A DNA stretch of 41,891 nucleotides from Bacteroidales bacterium (GTDB taxonomy: Bacteria; Bacteroidota; Bacteroidia; Bacteroidales; UBA12077). The stretch's first letter is position 1, and each line of letters opens with the position of its first letter. The stretch covers positions 1 to 41,891 of the forward strand of contig JAHOYT010000043.1 of the NCBI GenBank assembly GCA_019038645.1, in the 5' to 3' direction. Below are positions 33,416 through 41,891 of the stretch, in pieces. The translations under genes and the position numbers were made by a program. The notes below the pieces were generated by a model. The model saw nothing but the letters and a program-made list of their open reading frames with translations, was not told the origin of the DNA and made no database searches.

Positions 33416-33997
33416 ATGTACGATTTTATTAAAGGGGAAATAAAAGAAATTTCACCTGCTCATTTAGTGTTGGAAAATCAAAACATTGGGTATTATATTA
33501 ACATTTCTGTTAATACTTACTCTGGCATTTCAGATAAGTCAAGTTGCCTGATTTATATTCACGAAGTAATCAGAGAAGATTCACATCAGTTGTATGGTTT
33601 CTTTGATAAAAACGAAAGAGAAATTTTTTTGCAACTCGTATCAGTTTCTGGAGTTGGAGCTAATACTGCAAGGGTTATGCTTTCTTCGTTGACTCCCAAT
33701 GAAATTAAAAATGCAATTATTCGAAATGATGTTAATTTAATGAAAAGTGTAAAGGGTATTGGGGCTAAAACTGCTGAAAGAATAATTCTTGATTTACGCG
33801 ATAAAGTAGGTAAAATTACAGATGGAGATCAAATACCTGTTCCCATGAACAATACAATTCAAGAGGAAGCGTTATCTGCTTTAGTAATGTTAGGTTTTCC
33901 AAAAGTTAAAGTCGAAAAAATTATTAATGAAGTTCTTAAGGGGAATAATGAGCTTTCTGTAGAAATGCTCATTAAAGAATCTTTGAAAAGAATTTAG
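33416..33997 (+). CDS. ruvA: Holliday junction DNA helicase subunit RuvA
   Basis: RuvA binds four-way junctions as a tetramer and loads the RuvB motor for branch migration. The 193 residues contain the N-terminal OB fold (about 1-63, with 'HEVIREDSHQLYGF'), two helix-hairpin-helix motifs ('LVSVSGVGANTARVML' and 'MKSVKGIGAKTAERII'), and a C-terminal three-helix RuvB-binding domain (about 148-193, 'EEALSALVMLGFPK'). Length and motifs are normal. It is 15 bases upstream of sprA, an order also found in other Bacteroidota, so the two are probably co-transcribed. Confidence 0.97.
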   Translation: MYDFIKGEIKEISPAHLVLENQNIGYYINISVNTYSGISDKSSCLIYIHEVIREDSHQLYGFFDKNEREIFLQLVSVSGVGANTARVMLSSLTPNEIKNAIIRNDVNLMKSVKGIGAKTAERIILDLRDKVGKITDGDQIPVPMNNTIQEEALSALVMLGFPKVKVEKIINEVLKGNNELSVEMLIKESLKRI

Positions 33998-34012
33998 TAC
34001 TTTACCTGACAA

Positions 34013-37000
34013 TTGAAAAAAATATTTAGATATACAGGACTATTTTTACTTATAAATATGGTTTGGGCATTTAGTGCTCAAGCCCGGTCTTTGTATTTTT
34101 TTCAAACTATTACACAATCTGACGATTCTCTTAAATTTCAATTTAAGGATCAGGAAAAATTTGATTTTGATAATCCTGAACAATCTCCTTTGTATCTTGA
34201 AAACCCATCAAACATTAAAGATACGGTTGAATATGATCCTGCCACAAATGAGTATATTATTTCCAAAAAAATAGGCAATTATGATTATCGTCCCTCAAAA
34301 AGGATGTCTCTTCAGGAGTATCAGGACTACCAGTTTGAACAATCTCTGAGAAATTACTGGCGACAAAGGGCAAGAGGAGAAAGCATGGATGCTCAGGCAG
34401 GCTTATTCCCAAACCTCAGACTTGGAGGTGAGGCTTTTGATAAAATATTTGGAAGTAATGCCATTGACATTATTCCTATGGGCTCCGCAGAGTTAATATT
34501 CAAAATCAATATTAATAACAATGAGAACCCTACTATTTCTGAAAATCTACGAAAAACTACCACTTTCGATTTTGAAGAAAAAATTATGATGAATGTTACC
34601 GGAACCATCGGCGACAAAATAAAATTAGGTGTAAACTATAATACTGAAGCTACTTTTGATTTCGAAAATCAAACTAAACTGGAATACATTGGTAAAGAAG
34701 ATGAAATAATAAAAAGAATTGAAGCCGGAAATGTTACTCTTCCTCTTCCGGGTTCATTAATTACGGGAAGCCAAAGTTTATTCGGAATTAAGACTGAGCT
34801 ACAGTTTGGGAAATTAACTGTAACCAGTGTTTTTTCGCAACAAAAGGGAGAAACCAAGGTTATTGAGGTAAAAGGTGGCGCTCAGACACAGCAATTTGAA
34901 TTACACGCCGATGAATACGATGCAAACAGGCACTTTTTCCTTGCTCAGTATTTTAGAGACGATTATAATGATGCGCTGGACGAACTTCCGGTAATTAAAT
35001 CAGCGGTTACCATAACAAAAATAGAAGTATGGATTACCAACAAGATAAACAAAAATGACGAGAACAGGAATATTCTGGCATTACTCGATTTAGGTGAAAG
35101 TGATAAAGTTTTTGCAGAAGATATAATAACCGGACCCTTTCTGTATCCTTATCCTGATAACAGAACCAATGCACTCTACAACGCTATTCATGTTCTTGAT
35201 GCATCAAGAAATTTTAGTACAATCGGAACCGGGCTGGAAACTCTTTTGGGAGGCTCTGATTTTAATTCAGGTCAGGATTATGAAAAAATTGGTAGCGCAC
35301 GAAAACTGAAAGAAAACGAATATCAGTTAAACAAAAGATTGGGGTATATTTCTCTGAACTCTGCCCTAAACTCTGATGAAATACTTGCAGTTGCCTACGA
35401 ATACGACATTGCGGGGATTCGTTATCAGGTGGGAGATTTTTCTACTGACGGAATTGGCTCAGGCAGTGAAGAAACCACTCCTTTTTTAATGGCTAAACTT
35501 TTAAAAGGAACGAGCTTAACACCTGCAATTCCAACCTGGGATTTAATGATGAAAAACGTATATGCAATTGGTGCATATCAGGTTAATAAAGATGATTTCA
35601 TTTTAAATGTTTTGTACCAGGACGATAAAACAGGAAATGCTCTGAATTATATTCCTGAAGGAAAAATAAACAAGCAAATTCTATTAAAAGTCTTAAATCT
35701 TGACAATTTAAATTCACAACTCGATGCTACTCCTGACGGACGGTTTGATTTTGTTGAAGGCGTAACAGTAAATGCTTCAAATGGCAGGATTATATTTCCG
35801 GTACTGGAACCTTTTGGAAGTTATCTTAGGGATCAATTTACCAATGAAAATATTGCCGACAAATATGTATTTCAGGAACTCTATGATACAACACTTACAT
35901 ATGCACGACTAATAGCAGAGAAAAATAAATTCAAATTACGGGGTGAATATAAATCCGCTTCAACCTCCGAAATAATGCTAAATGCAATAAATATACCACA
36001 GGGTTCTGTTAAGGTTATGGCCGGAAGCCAACAGCTTGTTGAAAATGAAGACTATACTGTGGATTATAATTTAGGGAGGGTTAAAATAATTAACCAGGGG
36101 ATACTTGAGTCAGCAACGCCATTACAAATTTCTTTAGAAAGTCAAGCTTTATACAGCATACAGACCAAAACTCTTTTAGGAACTCACTTAAACTACCGTA
36201 TTTCTGACAATTTCAATATTGGTGCGACTGTAATGAATTTAACTGAACGACCTTTAACACAAAAGGTTGCCATTGGTGATGAACCTATTTCAAATACTAT
36301 CTGGGGTTTAAACACATCATACCGAACTGAGTCTCAATTTATAACTTCCATGGTTGATAAATTACCCTTTATTGAAACGAAAGAAAAATCATCTATTTTG
36401 GTTGATGCCGAATTTGCTCAACTCATACCCGGACATTCTAATGTAATTGAAGATGAAGGGAATGCATACATAGATGATTTTGAAGGGAGCGAAACATCCA
36501 TGGATATGAAAAGCTTTAACGCCTGGGTTCTGGCAAGCACACCTCTGAATCAGCCCGTTTTGTTCCCTGAAGCATCAGCAACAAATAATCTTGTAAATGG
36601 TTATAACAGGGCAAAAATAGCGTGGTACAAAATTGATCCTCTATTCTTAAGAAACAATTCCTTAACTCCCGGACATATAAAAAATGATGCAGAACAACAA
36701 TCAAGTCATTTTGTAAGGGAAATTTACGAAAAAGAAATTTTCCCAAATAAAGATTCAGAGACTAATGTTCCTACAGCATTACAAGTTCTGAATGTTGCTT
36801 ACTATCCTGAAGAAAGAGGACCCTATAATTATGTTACTGAAGATACAGCAGGCATTGCTGAAGGTTTGGACGAAAACGGAAGACTGGAGAATCCGTTGAG
36901 CCGTTGGGGAGGCATAATGCGTAAGCTTACAACTACTGATTTTGAAGCGGCGAATGTTGAATATATCGAATTTTGGCTAATGGATCCCTTTGTATATGAT

Positions 37001-40000
37001 TCAACTAACGTGCCGGGAGGTAATTTATATTTAAATCTTGGTAATGTTTCCGAAGATATTTTGAAAGATTCGCGAATTGCTTTTGAAAGTGGACTTCCTG
37101 TCGATGGTAGTGAAGATAAACTTACTGAAACAAGTTGGGGTAAAGTTCCTGAAATTGATATAATTTCTCCATCATTTACGAATATTGGTGTTCAGGATAT
37201 TGGTTTAGATGGTTTAGATGATACTGATGAAGAAGTCTTCTTTCAAAACTATTTAAATAAGCTGGATGGTGTAATAAATAATGAAAGTGTTTTTGAGGAA
37301 TACCGGCAGGATCCTTCAAATGACAACTTTCGTTATTTTACAGGAGGAGATAATGAAGCACTCCAGCTAAGCATTCTTGAAAGATATAAAAAATACAATG
37401 GTGTTGACGGTAATTCTTCGGGTGACGCCACTGAATTATCAACCAAAACTCCTAACACTGAGGATATTAACGGAGACCGTACTTTAAGCGAAACTGAAAG
37501 TTACTTTCAGTATAAAGTTGAGCTCAAGCCAGGCAAAATGGACATAGGTCAGAACTATATTGTTGACAAAGTATGGGGGCATAATGTCGACCTTCCAAAC
37601 GGAGAGCAGGATGTTAAAATTGCATGGTATCAGTTTAGAATCCCTGTAAGACAACCTGATGAAGTTGTCGGGGCCATTCAGGATTTTAAATCTATCCGGT
37701 TTATGCGAATGTTCTTAAATGAGTTCGAAGATAGTGTGATACTTCGATTTGCTAAGCTTGAACTTGTTAGAAGTGAATGGCGAAAATATGAGTTTTCTTT
37801 AATGGAAGGTCACGAAAGTCTTTCAAATCCGGAATATTCTGTTGGAAACCTTGATATCGCTTCAGTTAATATTGAGGAAAACGATAATTATGTGTTACCT
37901 CCGGGCGTTGACAGGGTAATTGATCCCACTAACCCGCAGCTCCGCCAGCTTAATGAACAATCAATGGTACTTAAGGTAGATGATCTTGACGACGGAGATG
38001 CGCGTGCCGCCTATAAATCAATTAATCTGGATATCAGGCAATATAAGAAATTAAAAATGTACGTTCATGCCGAAGCTCTTGAAGGTGAAATATTAAATGA
38101 TGAAGACCTTAGGGTTTTTATACGTTTGGGTACCGATTACAAAGGCAACTACTACGAATACGAAATCCCGCTTAACGTGACTCCTCCCGGTAATTACGGA
38201 AACTATAGCCGGGATGAAGTATGGCCTGTTGAAAACAATATTGAAATAGTACTAAATGATCTTATTGATGTTAAACAAGCGCGAAACGAAGAATTACGTC
38301 AACCCAATACAGTTTTTACCTATAATTCGGTATATTCTGTTTATAAGGACCAGAACAAACGAATTTCAGTTCGTGGAAATCCAAATCTGAGTAATGTAGT
38401 AACAATTATGATTGGTATTCGAAACCCAAGTAAACAGAATAATACTATTTCAAATGATGATGGAATGGCAAAGTCCGGGGAAATATGGGTTAACGAGCTT
38501 AGACTTTCTGATTTTAAAGAAGATGGAGGATGGGCAGCCAGAGCAAGAGTTTCGACACGGCTTGCCGATTTGGGAACACTTAACCTTGCTGGTAGTATTA
38601 GCACTCCTGGCTTCGGAAGTATTGAAAAGAAAGTAAATGAAAGAAGTAAAGAAGAAGTCATTGAATATGATGTTTCAACAAATCTTGATTTAGGGAAATT
38701 CTTTCCCGAAAAATCAAAAATAAGTATTCCTGTTTATGCCGGGTATGCTGAAACATTTATTAATCCTGAATACAATCCGTTGGATCCCGATATTTCCCTT
38801 GATGATGCTATTAACAGCGTAGATTCCAAATCAGAAAAAGATTCTATTAGAAACATTGCCCGGGATTATACTCAGCGTAAAAGTATTAATTTTACTAATG
38901 TAAAGATTAATAGAGGAGGTGAAAAACCACGCTTTTACGATCCTTCTAATGTTTCTTTAAGCTACTCATATAATGAAACTTACGCTAGTGATATTAATAC
39001 TGAATACGATGTATTAAAAAATTATAGAGGATCGTTTAATTATATTTATAACACAAGACCAAAGCTAGTGGCGCCTCTCAGAAAATCAAAAGGAATACTG
39101 AATAAAAAAGCTTTTGCAATAATTAAAGATTTCAATTTTTATTACAAGCCCTCAAGTATTTCTTTCAGAACAGATGTTTTCAGAAAATATCAGGCTAATA
39201 AGACCCGAAACATTTACGCTCCGGAAAATATTATTGAACCGTCATATAACAAAGAGTTTAACTGGAACAGATATTATGATGTTAAATGGGATTTGACCCG
39301 ATCATTAAAAATTGAATTTTCGGCTACCAATATAGCCAGAATTGATGAACCTTCTGGTGAAGTTAACAGACACGGATATGATAGTACTTATCAAGCATGG
39401 AAAAAGGAGGTTTGGAGTAACATTACAGATTTTGGCCGAAATACACAGTATAATCACAATATAAATGCAACTTACCGTGTACCAATAAATAAACTCCCTT
39501 TACTGGACTGGACTAACCTTACGGCAAGATATAATGCAACCTATAACTGGGATGCAGGCCCTTTGTTAAGTGCCGACAGTGACTTTGATTTAGGAAATAC
39601 AATAAGAAACTCAAACACATTTCAGCTAAACGGGCAGGCAAACATGGTAAATCTTTACAATAAAGCCGGTTTTCTGAAACGAATTAATCAAAAATACAGC
39701 AGAGGAAGGACAGCAAAGAAAAAAGAATTCGAAAACGTAAGTTATGCAGAAACTGAAATTTGGTTCAGAGAAGGCAGATCAAGATCTGTATTTCATGAAC
39801 TAAATACCGAAGATATCACAAGAGTGAGTGTTAAAGATGAAAACGGGCAGGATATAAAAGGAGAATGGAAGGTTGCAACCAAGCGAAAAATCACCTTCAA
39901 ATCAGAAAAAGATGTTGATAATGCTACCGTTGTTATTGAGGGTCGCATTGAGAAAAAAGAGAACCCATTCGTTTTTATAGCAGAAAATACAGCTCTGCTT

Positions 40001-41362
40001 TTAATGTCTGTTAAGAATATTTCTGCATCATATACCCTTACCAATGGTTCAGCTCTGGCCGGATATAAACCAACATCGAGCATATTAGGAATGGCTAAGT
40101 CATATACAAATCCTGATGGTAAAAACTATAACTTTGAAGCTCCGGGGTGGCCATTTGTATTAGGTTGGCAGGACGAAGATTTTGCTTATAAGGCAATTCA
40201 AAATGGTTGGTATACGGAGGACACAACTCTCAACACACCTTACCTGATGACAGAAAACACTAACCTGAATATAAGAGTTACATTAGAGCCCATTCGTGGA
40301 TTAAAAATTGATCTGACAGCAAACAGGCTGCAAAGTGAGAATAATAATCGTTTTTATACCTATGATTCATCTGTGCCCTATTCTGAGCAAATTACCGGAA
40401 ACTTTTCTATGACCTACATAACTATTGGATCAGCATTTGAAGGAGGATCCAAGGACAACAATTACTATTCCCAGGCTTTTGAAGATTTTAAAAACTCCAG
40501 AATTGTAATATCGGAAAGACTGGCCGACGGTAGTTCTGTTTACAAAACAACAGAACCTCTGTATCATGAAGGTTATGGTAGCTTATCTCAGGATGTAATG
40601 GGCCCTGCCTTTTTATCATCATACGGTTGGTATTATGACGACACTAATATTCCTTTGGGAATATTCCAGAAAATACCATTACCTAACTGGAGTATTCGTT
40701 ACGACGGGTTGAAAAATATCCCCTTCATGAAAAAAATATTTAAATCGATAAACCTAAGTCATGCATACAGATCCTCCTATAATATCGGATCGTTTATTAA
40801 TAATACCGATTTTGGTATAAACAATTCTGCAATTGATAGCCTTGGAAATTATATGCCACAATATGAATTTAATAGCATTGCAATAAATGAACAATTCAGC
40901 CCGCTTATTAACATTGATATGACATGGGTTAATAATCTGACAACACGTTTCGAAATTAAAAAATCGCGTACTGTTACTTTAAGTTTTACTAATAATCAAA
41001 TTACTGAAGTCTTTACTCAGGAACTTGGATTCAGTCTTGGTTACAGATTCGATAATTTCAATCTGATATTTGATTTCGGCGATGGTCAGGAAAATTTCAA
41101 AAGTGATTTAAATATAAGAGCTAATTTAAAAATACGTGATAACAAAACTGTTTTAAGAAAAATAGTTGAAGATAACGAAACTCCTTCTGCTGATCAAAAA
41201 GTAACTATCATAGGTGTTTCAGCTGATTATTTGTTAAGCAACAGGCTTACATTAAGATTGTTTTACGACCAGAACATATCTGATCCACTTGTAGGTACTA
41301 ACCCCTACAGAATTTCTAATACAGATATCGGATTTAGTCTGCGATTTACTTTAACGGAATAG
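34013..41362 (+). CDS. sprA: SprA, outer-membrane translocon of the type IX secretion system
   Basis: SprA (Sov in Porphyromonas) is the giant outer-membrane beta-barrel through which T9SS cargo leaves the cell. The 2449-residue length is typical. The signal peptide is 'MKKIFRYTGLFLLINMVWAF' followed by 'SAQA'. Family segments seen include 'FPNLRLGGEAFDKIFG' near residue 130, 'NTEATFDFENQTKLEY', 'YIDDFEGSETSMDM' near 820, 'GEIWVNELRLSDF' near 1495, and a barrel-like C-terminus ending 'IGFSLRFTLTE'. The start is TTG at 34013: no ATG precedes the hydrophobic core, and the in-frame ATG at codon 16 would cut the signal peptide. It lies between ruvA (15 bases upstream) and gcvH. The divergent protease gene encodes a likely substrate. 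Confidence 0.95.
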   Translation: MKKIFRYTGLFLLINMVWAFSAQARSLYFFQTITQSDDSLKFQFKDQEKFDFDNPEQSPLYLENPSNIKDTVEYDPATNEYIISKKIGNYDYRPSKRMSLQEYQDYQFEQSLRNYWRQRARGESMDAQAGLFPNLRLGGEAFDKIFGSNAIDIIPMGSAELIFKININNNENPTISENLRKTTTFDFEEKIMMNVTGTIGDKIKLGVNYNTEATFDFENQTKLEYIGKEDEIIKRIEAGNVTLPLPGSLITGSQSLFGIKTELQFGKLTVTSVFSQQKGETKVIEVKGGAQTQQFELHADEYDANRHFFLAQYFRDDYNDALDELPVIKSAVTITKIEVWITNKINKNDENRNILALLDLGESDKVFAEDIITGPFLYPYPDNRTNALYNAIHVLDASRNFSTIGTGLETLLGGSDFNSGQDYEKIGSARKLKENEYQLNKRLGYISLNSALNSDEILAVAYEYDIAGIRYQVGDFSTDGIGSGSEETTPFLMAKLLKGTSLTPAIPTWDLMMKNVYAIGAYQVNKDDFILNVLYQDDKTGNALNYIPEGKINKQILLKVLNLDNLNSQLDATPDGRFDFVEGVTVNASNGRIIFPVLEPFGSYLRDQFTNENIADKYVFQELYDTTLTYARLIAEKNKFKLRGEYKSASTSEIMLNAINIPQGSVKVMAGSQQLVENEDYTVDYNLGRVKIINQGILESATPLQISLESQALYSIQTKTLLGTHLNYRISDNFNIGATVMNLTERPLTQKVAIGDEPISNTIWGLNTSYRTESQFITSMVDKLPFIETKEKSSILVDAEFAQLIPGHSNVIEDEGNAYIDDFEGSETSMDMKSFNAWVLASTPLNQPVLFPEASATNNLVNGYNRAKIAWYKIDPLFLRNNSLTPGHIKNDAEQQSSHFVREIYEKEIFPNKDSETNVPTALQVLNVAYYPEERGPYNYVTEDTAGIAEGLDENGRLENPLSRWGGIMRKLTTTDFEAANVEYIEFWLMDPFVYDSTNVPGGNLYLNLGNVSEDILKDSRIAFESGLPVDGSEDKLTETSWGKVPEIDIISPSFTNIGVQDIGLDGLDDTDEEVFFQNYLNKLDGVINNESVFEEYRQDPSNDNFRYFTGGDNEALQLSILERYKKYNGVDGNSSGDATELSTKTPNTEDINGDRTLSETESYFQYKVELKPGKMDIGQNYIVDKVWGHNVDLPNGEQDVKIAWYQFRIPVRQPDEVVGAIQDFKSIRFMRMFLNEFEDSVILRFAKLELVRSEWRKYEFSLMEGHESLSNPEYSVGNLDIASVNIEENDNYVLPPGVDRVIDPTNPQLRQLNEQSMVLKVDDLDDGDARAAYKSINLDIRQYKKLKMYVHAEALEGEILNDEDLRVFIRLGTDYKGNYYEYEIPLNVTPPGNYGNYSRDEVWPVENNIEIVLNDLIDVKQARNEELRQPNTVFTYNSVYSVYKDQNKRISVRGNPNLSNVVTIMIGIRNPSKQNNTISNDDGMAKSGEIWVNELRLSDFKEDGGWAARARVSTRLADLGTLNLAGSISTPGFGSIEKKVNERSKEEVIEYDVSTNLDLGKFFPEKSKISIPVYAGYAETFINPEYNPLDPDISLDDAINSVDSKSEKDSIRNIARDYTQRKSINFTNVKINRGGEKPRFYDPSNVSLSYSYNETYASDINTEYDVLKNYRGSFNYIYNTRPKLVAPLRKSKGILNKKAFAIIKDFNFYYKPSSISFRTDVFRKYQANKTRNIYAPENIIEPSYNKEFNWNRYYDVKWDLTRSLKIEFSATNIARIDEPSGEVNRHGYDSTYQAWKKEVWSNITDFGRNTQYNHNINATYRVPINKLPLLDWTNLTARYNATYNWDAGPLLSADSDFDLGNTIRNSNTFQLNGQANMVNLYNKAGFLKRINQKYSRGRTAKKKEFENVSYAETEIWFREGRSRSVFHELNTEDITRVSVKDENGQDIKGEWKVATKRKITFKSEKDVDNATVVIEGRIEKKENPFVFIAENTALLLMSVKNISASYTLTNGSALAGYKPTSSILGMAKSYTNPDGKNYNFEAPGWPFVLGWQDEDFAYKAIQNGWYTEDTTLNTPYLMTENTNLNIRVTLEPIRGLKIDLTANRLQSENNNRFYTYDSSVPYSEQITGNFSMTYITIGSAFEGGSKDNNYYSQAFEDFKNSRIVISERLADGSSVYKTTEPLYHEGYGSLSQDVMGPAFLSSYGWYYDDTNIPLGIFQKIPLPNWSIRYDGLKNIPFMKKIFKSINLSHAYRSSYNIGSFINNTDFGINNSAIDSLGNYMPQYEFNSIAINEQFSPLINIDMTWVNNLTTRFEIKKSRTVTLSFTNNQITEVFTQELGFSLGYRFDNFNLIFDFGDGQENFKSDLNIRANLKIRDNKTVLRKIVEDNETPSADQKVTIIGVSADYLLSNRLTLRLFYDQNISDPLVGTNPYRISNTDIGFSLRFTLTE

Positions 41363-41383
41363 TTTTTTTTAATAAAATTTGAT

Positions 41384-41391
41384 TAATTTTG
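41384..41391 (+). promoter_or_regulatory. Candidate -7 element of gcvH
   Basis: TAATTTTG matches TAnnTTTG, 51 bases before the gcvH ATG and 21 bases after the sprA stop. It may give gcvH its own transcription besides read-through from sprA. No -33 element is obvious. Confidence 0.3.
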
Positions 41392-41442
41392 GATTGAAAC
41401 TTAAATCATAATCAAGTATTATCTAATTAAAATAAAAATATT

Positions 41443-41823
41443 ATGAACATACCGGAAAACTTAAAGTACACTAAAGATCATGAATGGTTACGTATTGAAG
41501 GAGAAGAAGCATTCGTTGGTATTACTGATTACGCTCAGGGTGAGCTTGGTGATATCGTTTTTATTGAAATAGAAACCGAAGGTGAGGAATTAGCAAAAGA
41601 AGAGGTATTTGGTACTATCGAAGCTGTTAAAACAGTTTCTGACATGTTTATGCCAGTGAGCGGTGAAGTTGTAGGAGTAAACGATAAATTTGAAGAATCA
41701 CCTGAGATAGTTAATAAAGATCCTTATGGAGATGGTTGGTTAATTAAAATTAAATTAACTGATGTTTCAGAATTAGATGAACTTTTAGATGCGGCTGCAT
41801 ACAAAAATCTTTTAGAAGCATAA
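41443..41823 (+). CDS. gcvH: Glycine cleavage system H protein
   Basis: GcvH carries the lipoyl arm that shuttles the aminomethyl group between the P, T and L proteins of the glycine cleavage system, and can pass lipoate to other enzymes. The 126-residue length is typical. The lipoyl-lysine is K63 in '[19 protein letters not shown]'. '[13 protein letters not shown]' and '[18 protein letters not shown]' at the start and '[12 protein letters not shown]' near the end are family hallmarks. No gcvT or gcvP is in the window. The position after sprA matches the conserved ruvA-sprA-gcvH neighbourhood. Confidence 0.97.
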   Translation: MNIPENLKYTKDHEWLRIEGEEAFVGITDYAQGELGDIVFIEIETEGEELAKEEVFGTIEAVKTVSDMFMPVSGEVVGVNDKFEESPEIVNKDPYGDGWLIKIKLTDVSELDELLDAAAYKNLLEA

Positions 41824-41891
41824 TTTATAAAAATTATTTTAGTACATGACAAAAAAATAAATCATTGAATATCAACAAAATAGTCATCAGA

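Noticed and set aside
38341-38661. 106-codon minus-strand frame inside sprA
   Set aside because: It is antisense to conserved SprA sequence and has no independent support.
41865-41891. Possible start of another gene at the right edge (TTG, then NINKIVIR)
   Set aside because: Only nine codons are present with a weak start codon; a VanZ-like gene often follows gcvH in this phylum but nothing here proves it.
1-41891. tRNA, rRNA, CRISPR array, insertion sequence or prophage
   Set aside because: I looked through all gaps; none has a cloverleaf-like GC-rich segment, regularly spaced repeats, transposase or integrase frames, or target-site duplications.

Overview
The window is a stretch of chromosome from a Bacteroidota bacterium. 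The support is consistent: an LpxC-FabZ fusion, a SprA-type outer-membrane translocon of the type IX secretion system (T9SS) between ruvA and gcvH, a secreted protease with a T9SS sorting domain, AT-rich intergenic DNA with TAnnTTTG promoter elements in place of E. coli-like -10 boxes, and few Shine-Dalgarno sequences. An MqnC homologue points to menaquinone synthesis by the futalosine route. The order cannot be fixed from sequence alone. I see no rRNA, tRNA, CRISPR array, insertion sequence, phage gene or replication origin.

Region 1 (1-7211) is housekeeping. The minus-strand rimP-nusA-infB operon, with infB cut by the window edge, has a well-formed promoter and a leader hairpin. Opposite it are an HD-domain phosphohydrolase gene and the lipid A start genes lpxD, lpxC-fabZ and lpxA. 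A SiaC-like (DUF1987) gene converges on lpxA.

Region 2 (6708-12957) is the least familiar. On the minus strand lie an unknown lipoprotein, a terminator, a 1042-residue ABCG-type ATPase-permease with an N-terminal helical (TerB-like) extension, and the SiaC-like protein. A bile-acid/sodium symporter family gene and a broken thioredoxin-family gene lie beside them.

Region 3 (12958-24946) holds a secreted M14 metallopeptidase, a PAS sensor kinase with an unusually small input domain, a structured 331-base gap, a thioredoxin-family protein and an 84-residue unknown. It also holds a divergent signalling and transport locus: an FtsX/MacB-type permease facing a sigma-54 response regulator and its overlapping kinase gene. 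A candidate sigma-54 promoter precedes the permease, and a 14-base direct repeat precedes the regulator. A lipoprotein serine hydrolase follows.

Region 4 (24926-41891) is metabolic and secretory: mqnC, an M17 leucyl aminopeptidase, pdxA, malic enzyme, a trypsin-fold T9SS cargo protease, and then ruvA, sprA and gcvH. The cargo protease is divergent from ruvA-sprA, so translocon and substrate share one intergenic region.

Most genes are ordinary. The parts that deserve a second look are the SiaC-like/ABCG/lipoprotein cluster, the sigma-54/FtsX module, the deleted thioredoxin gene and the structured gap at 17186-17516.
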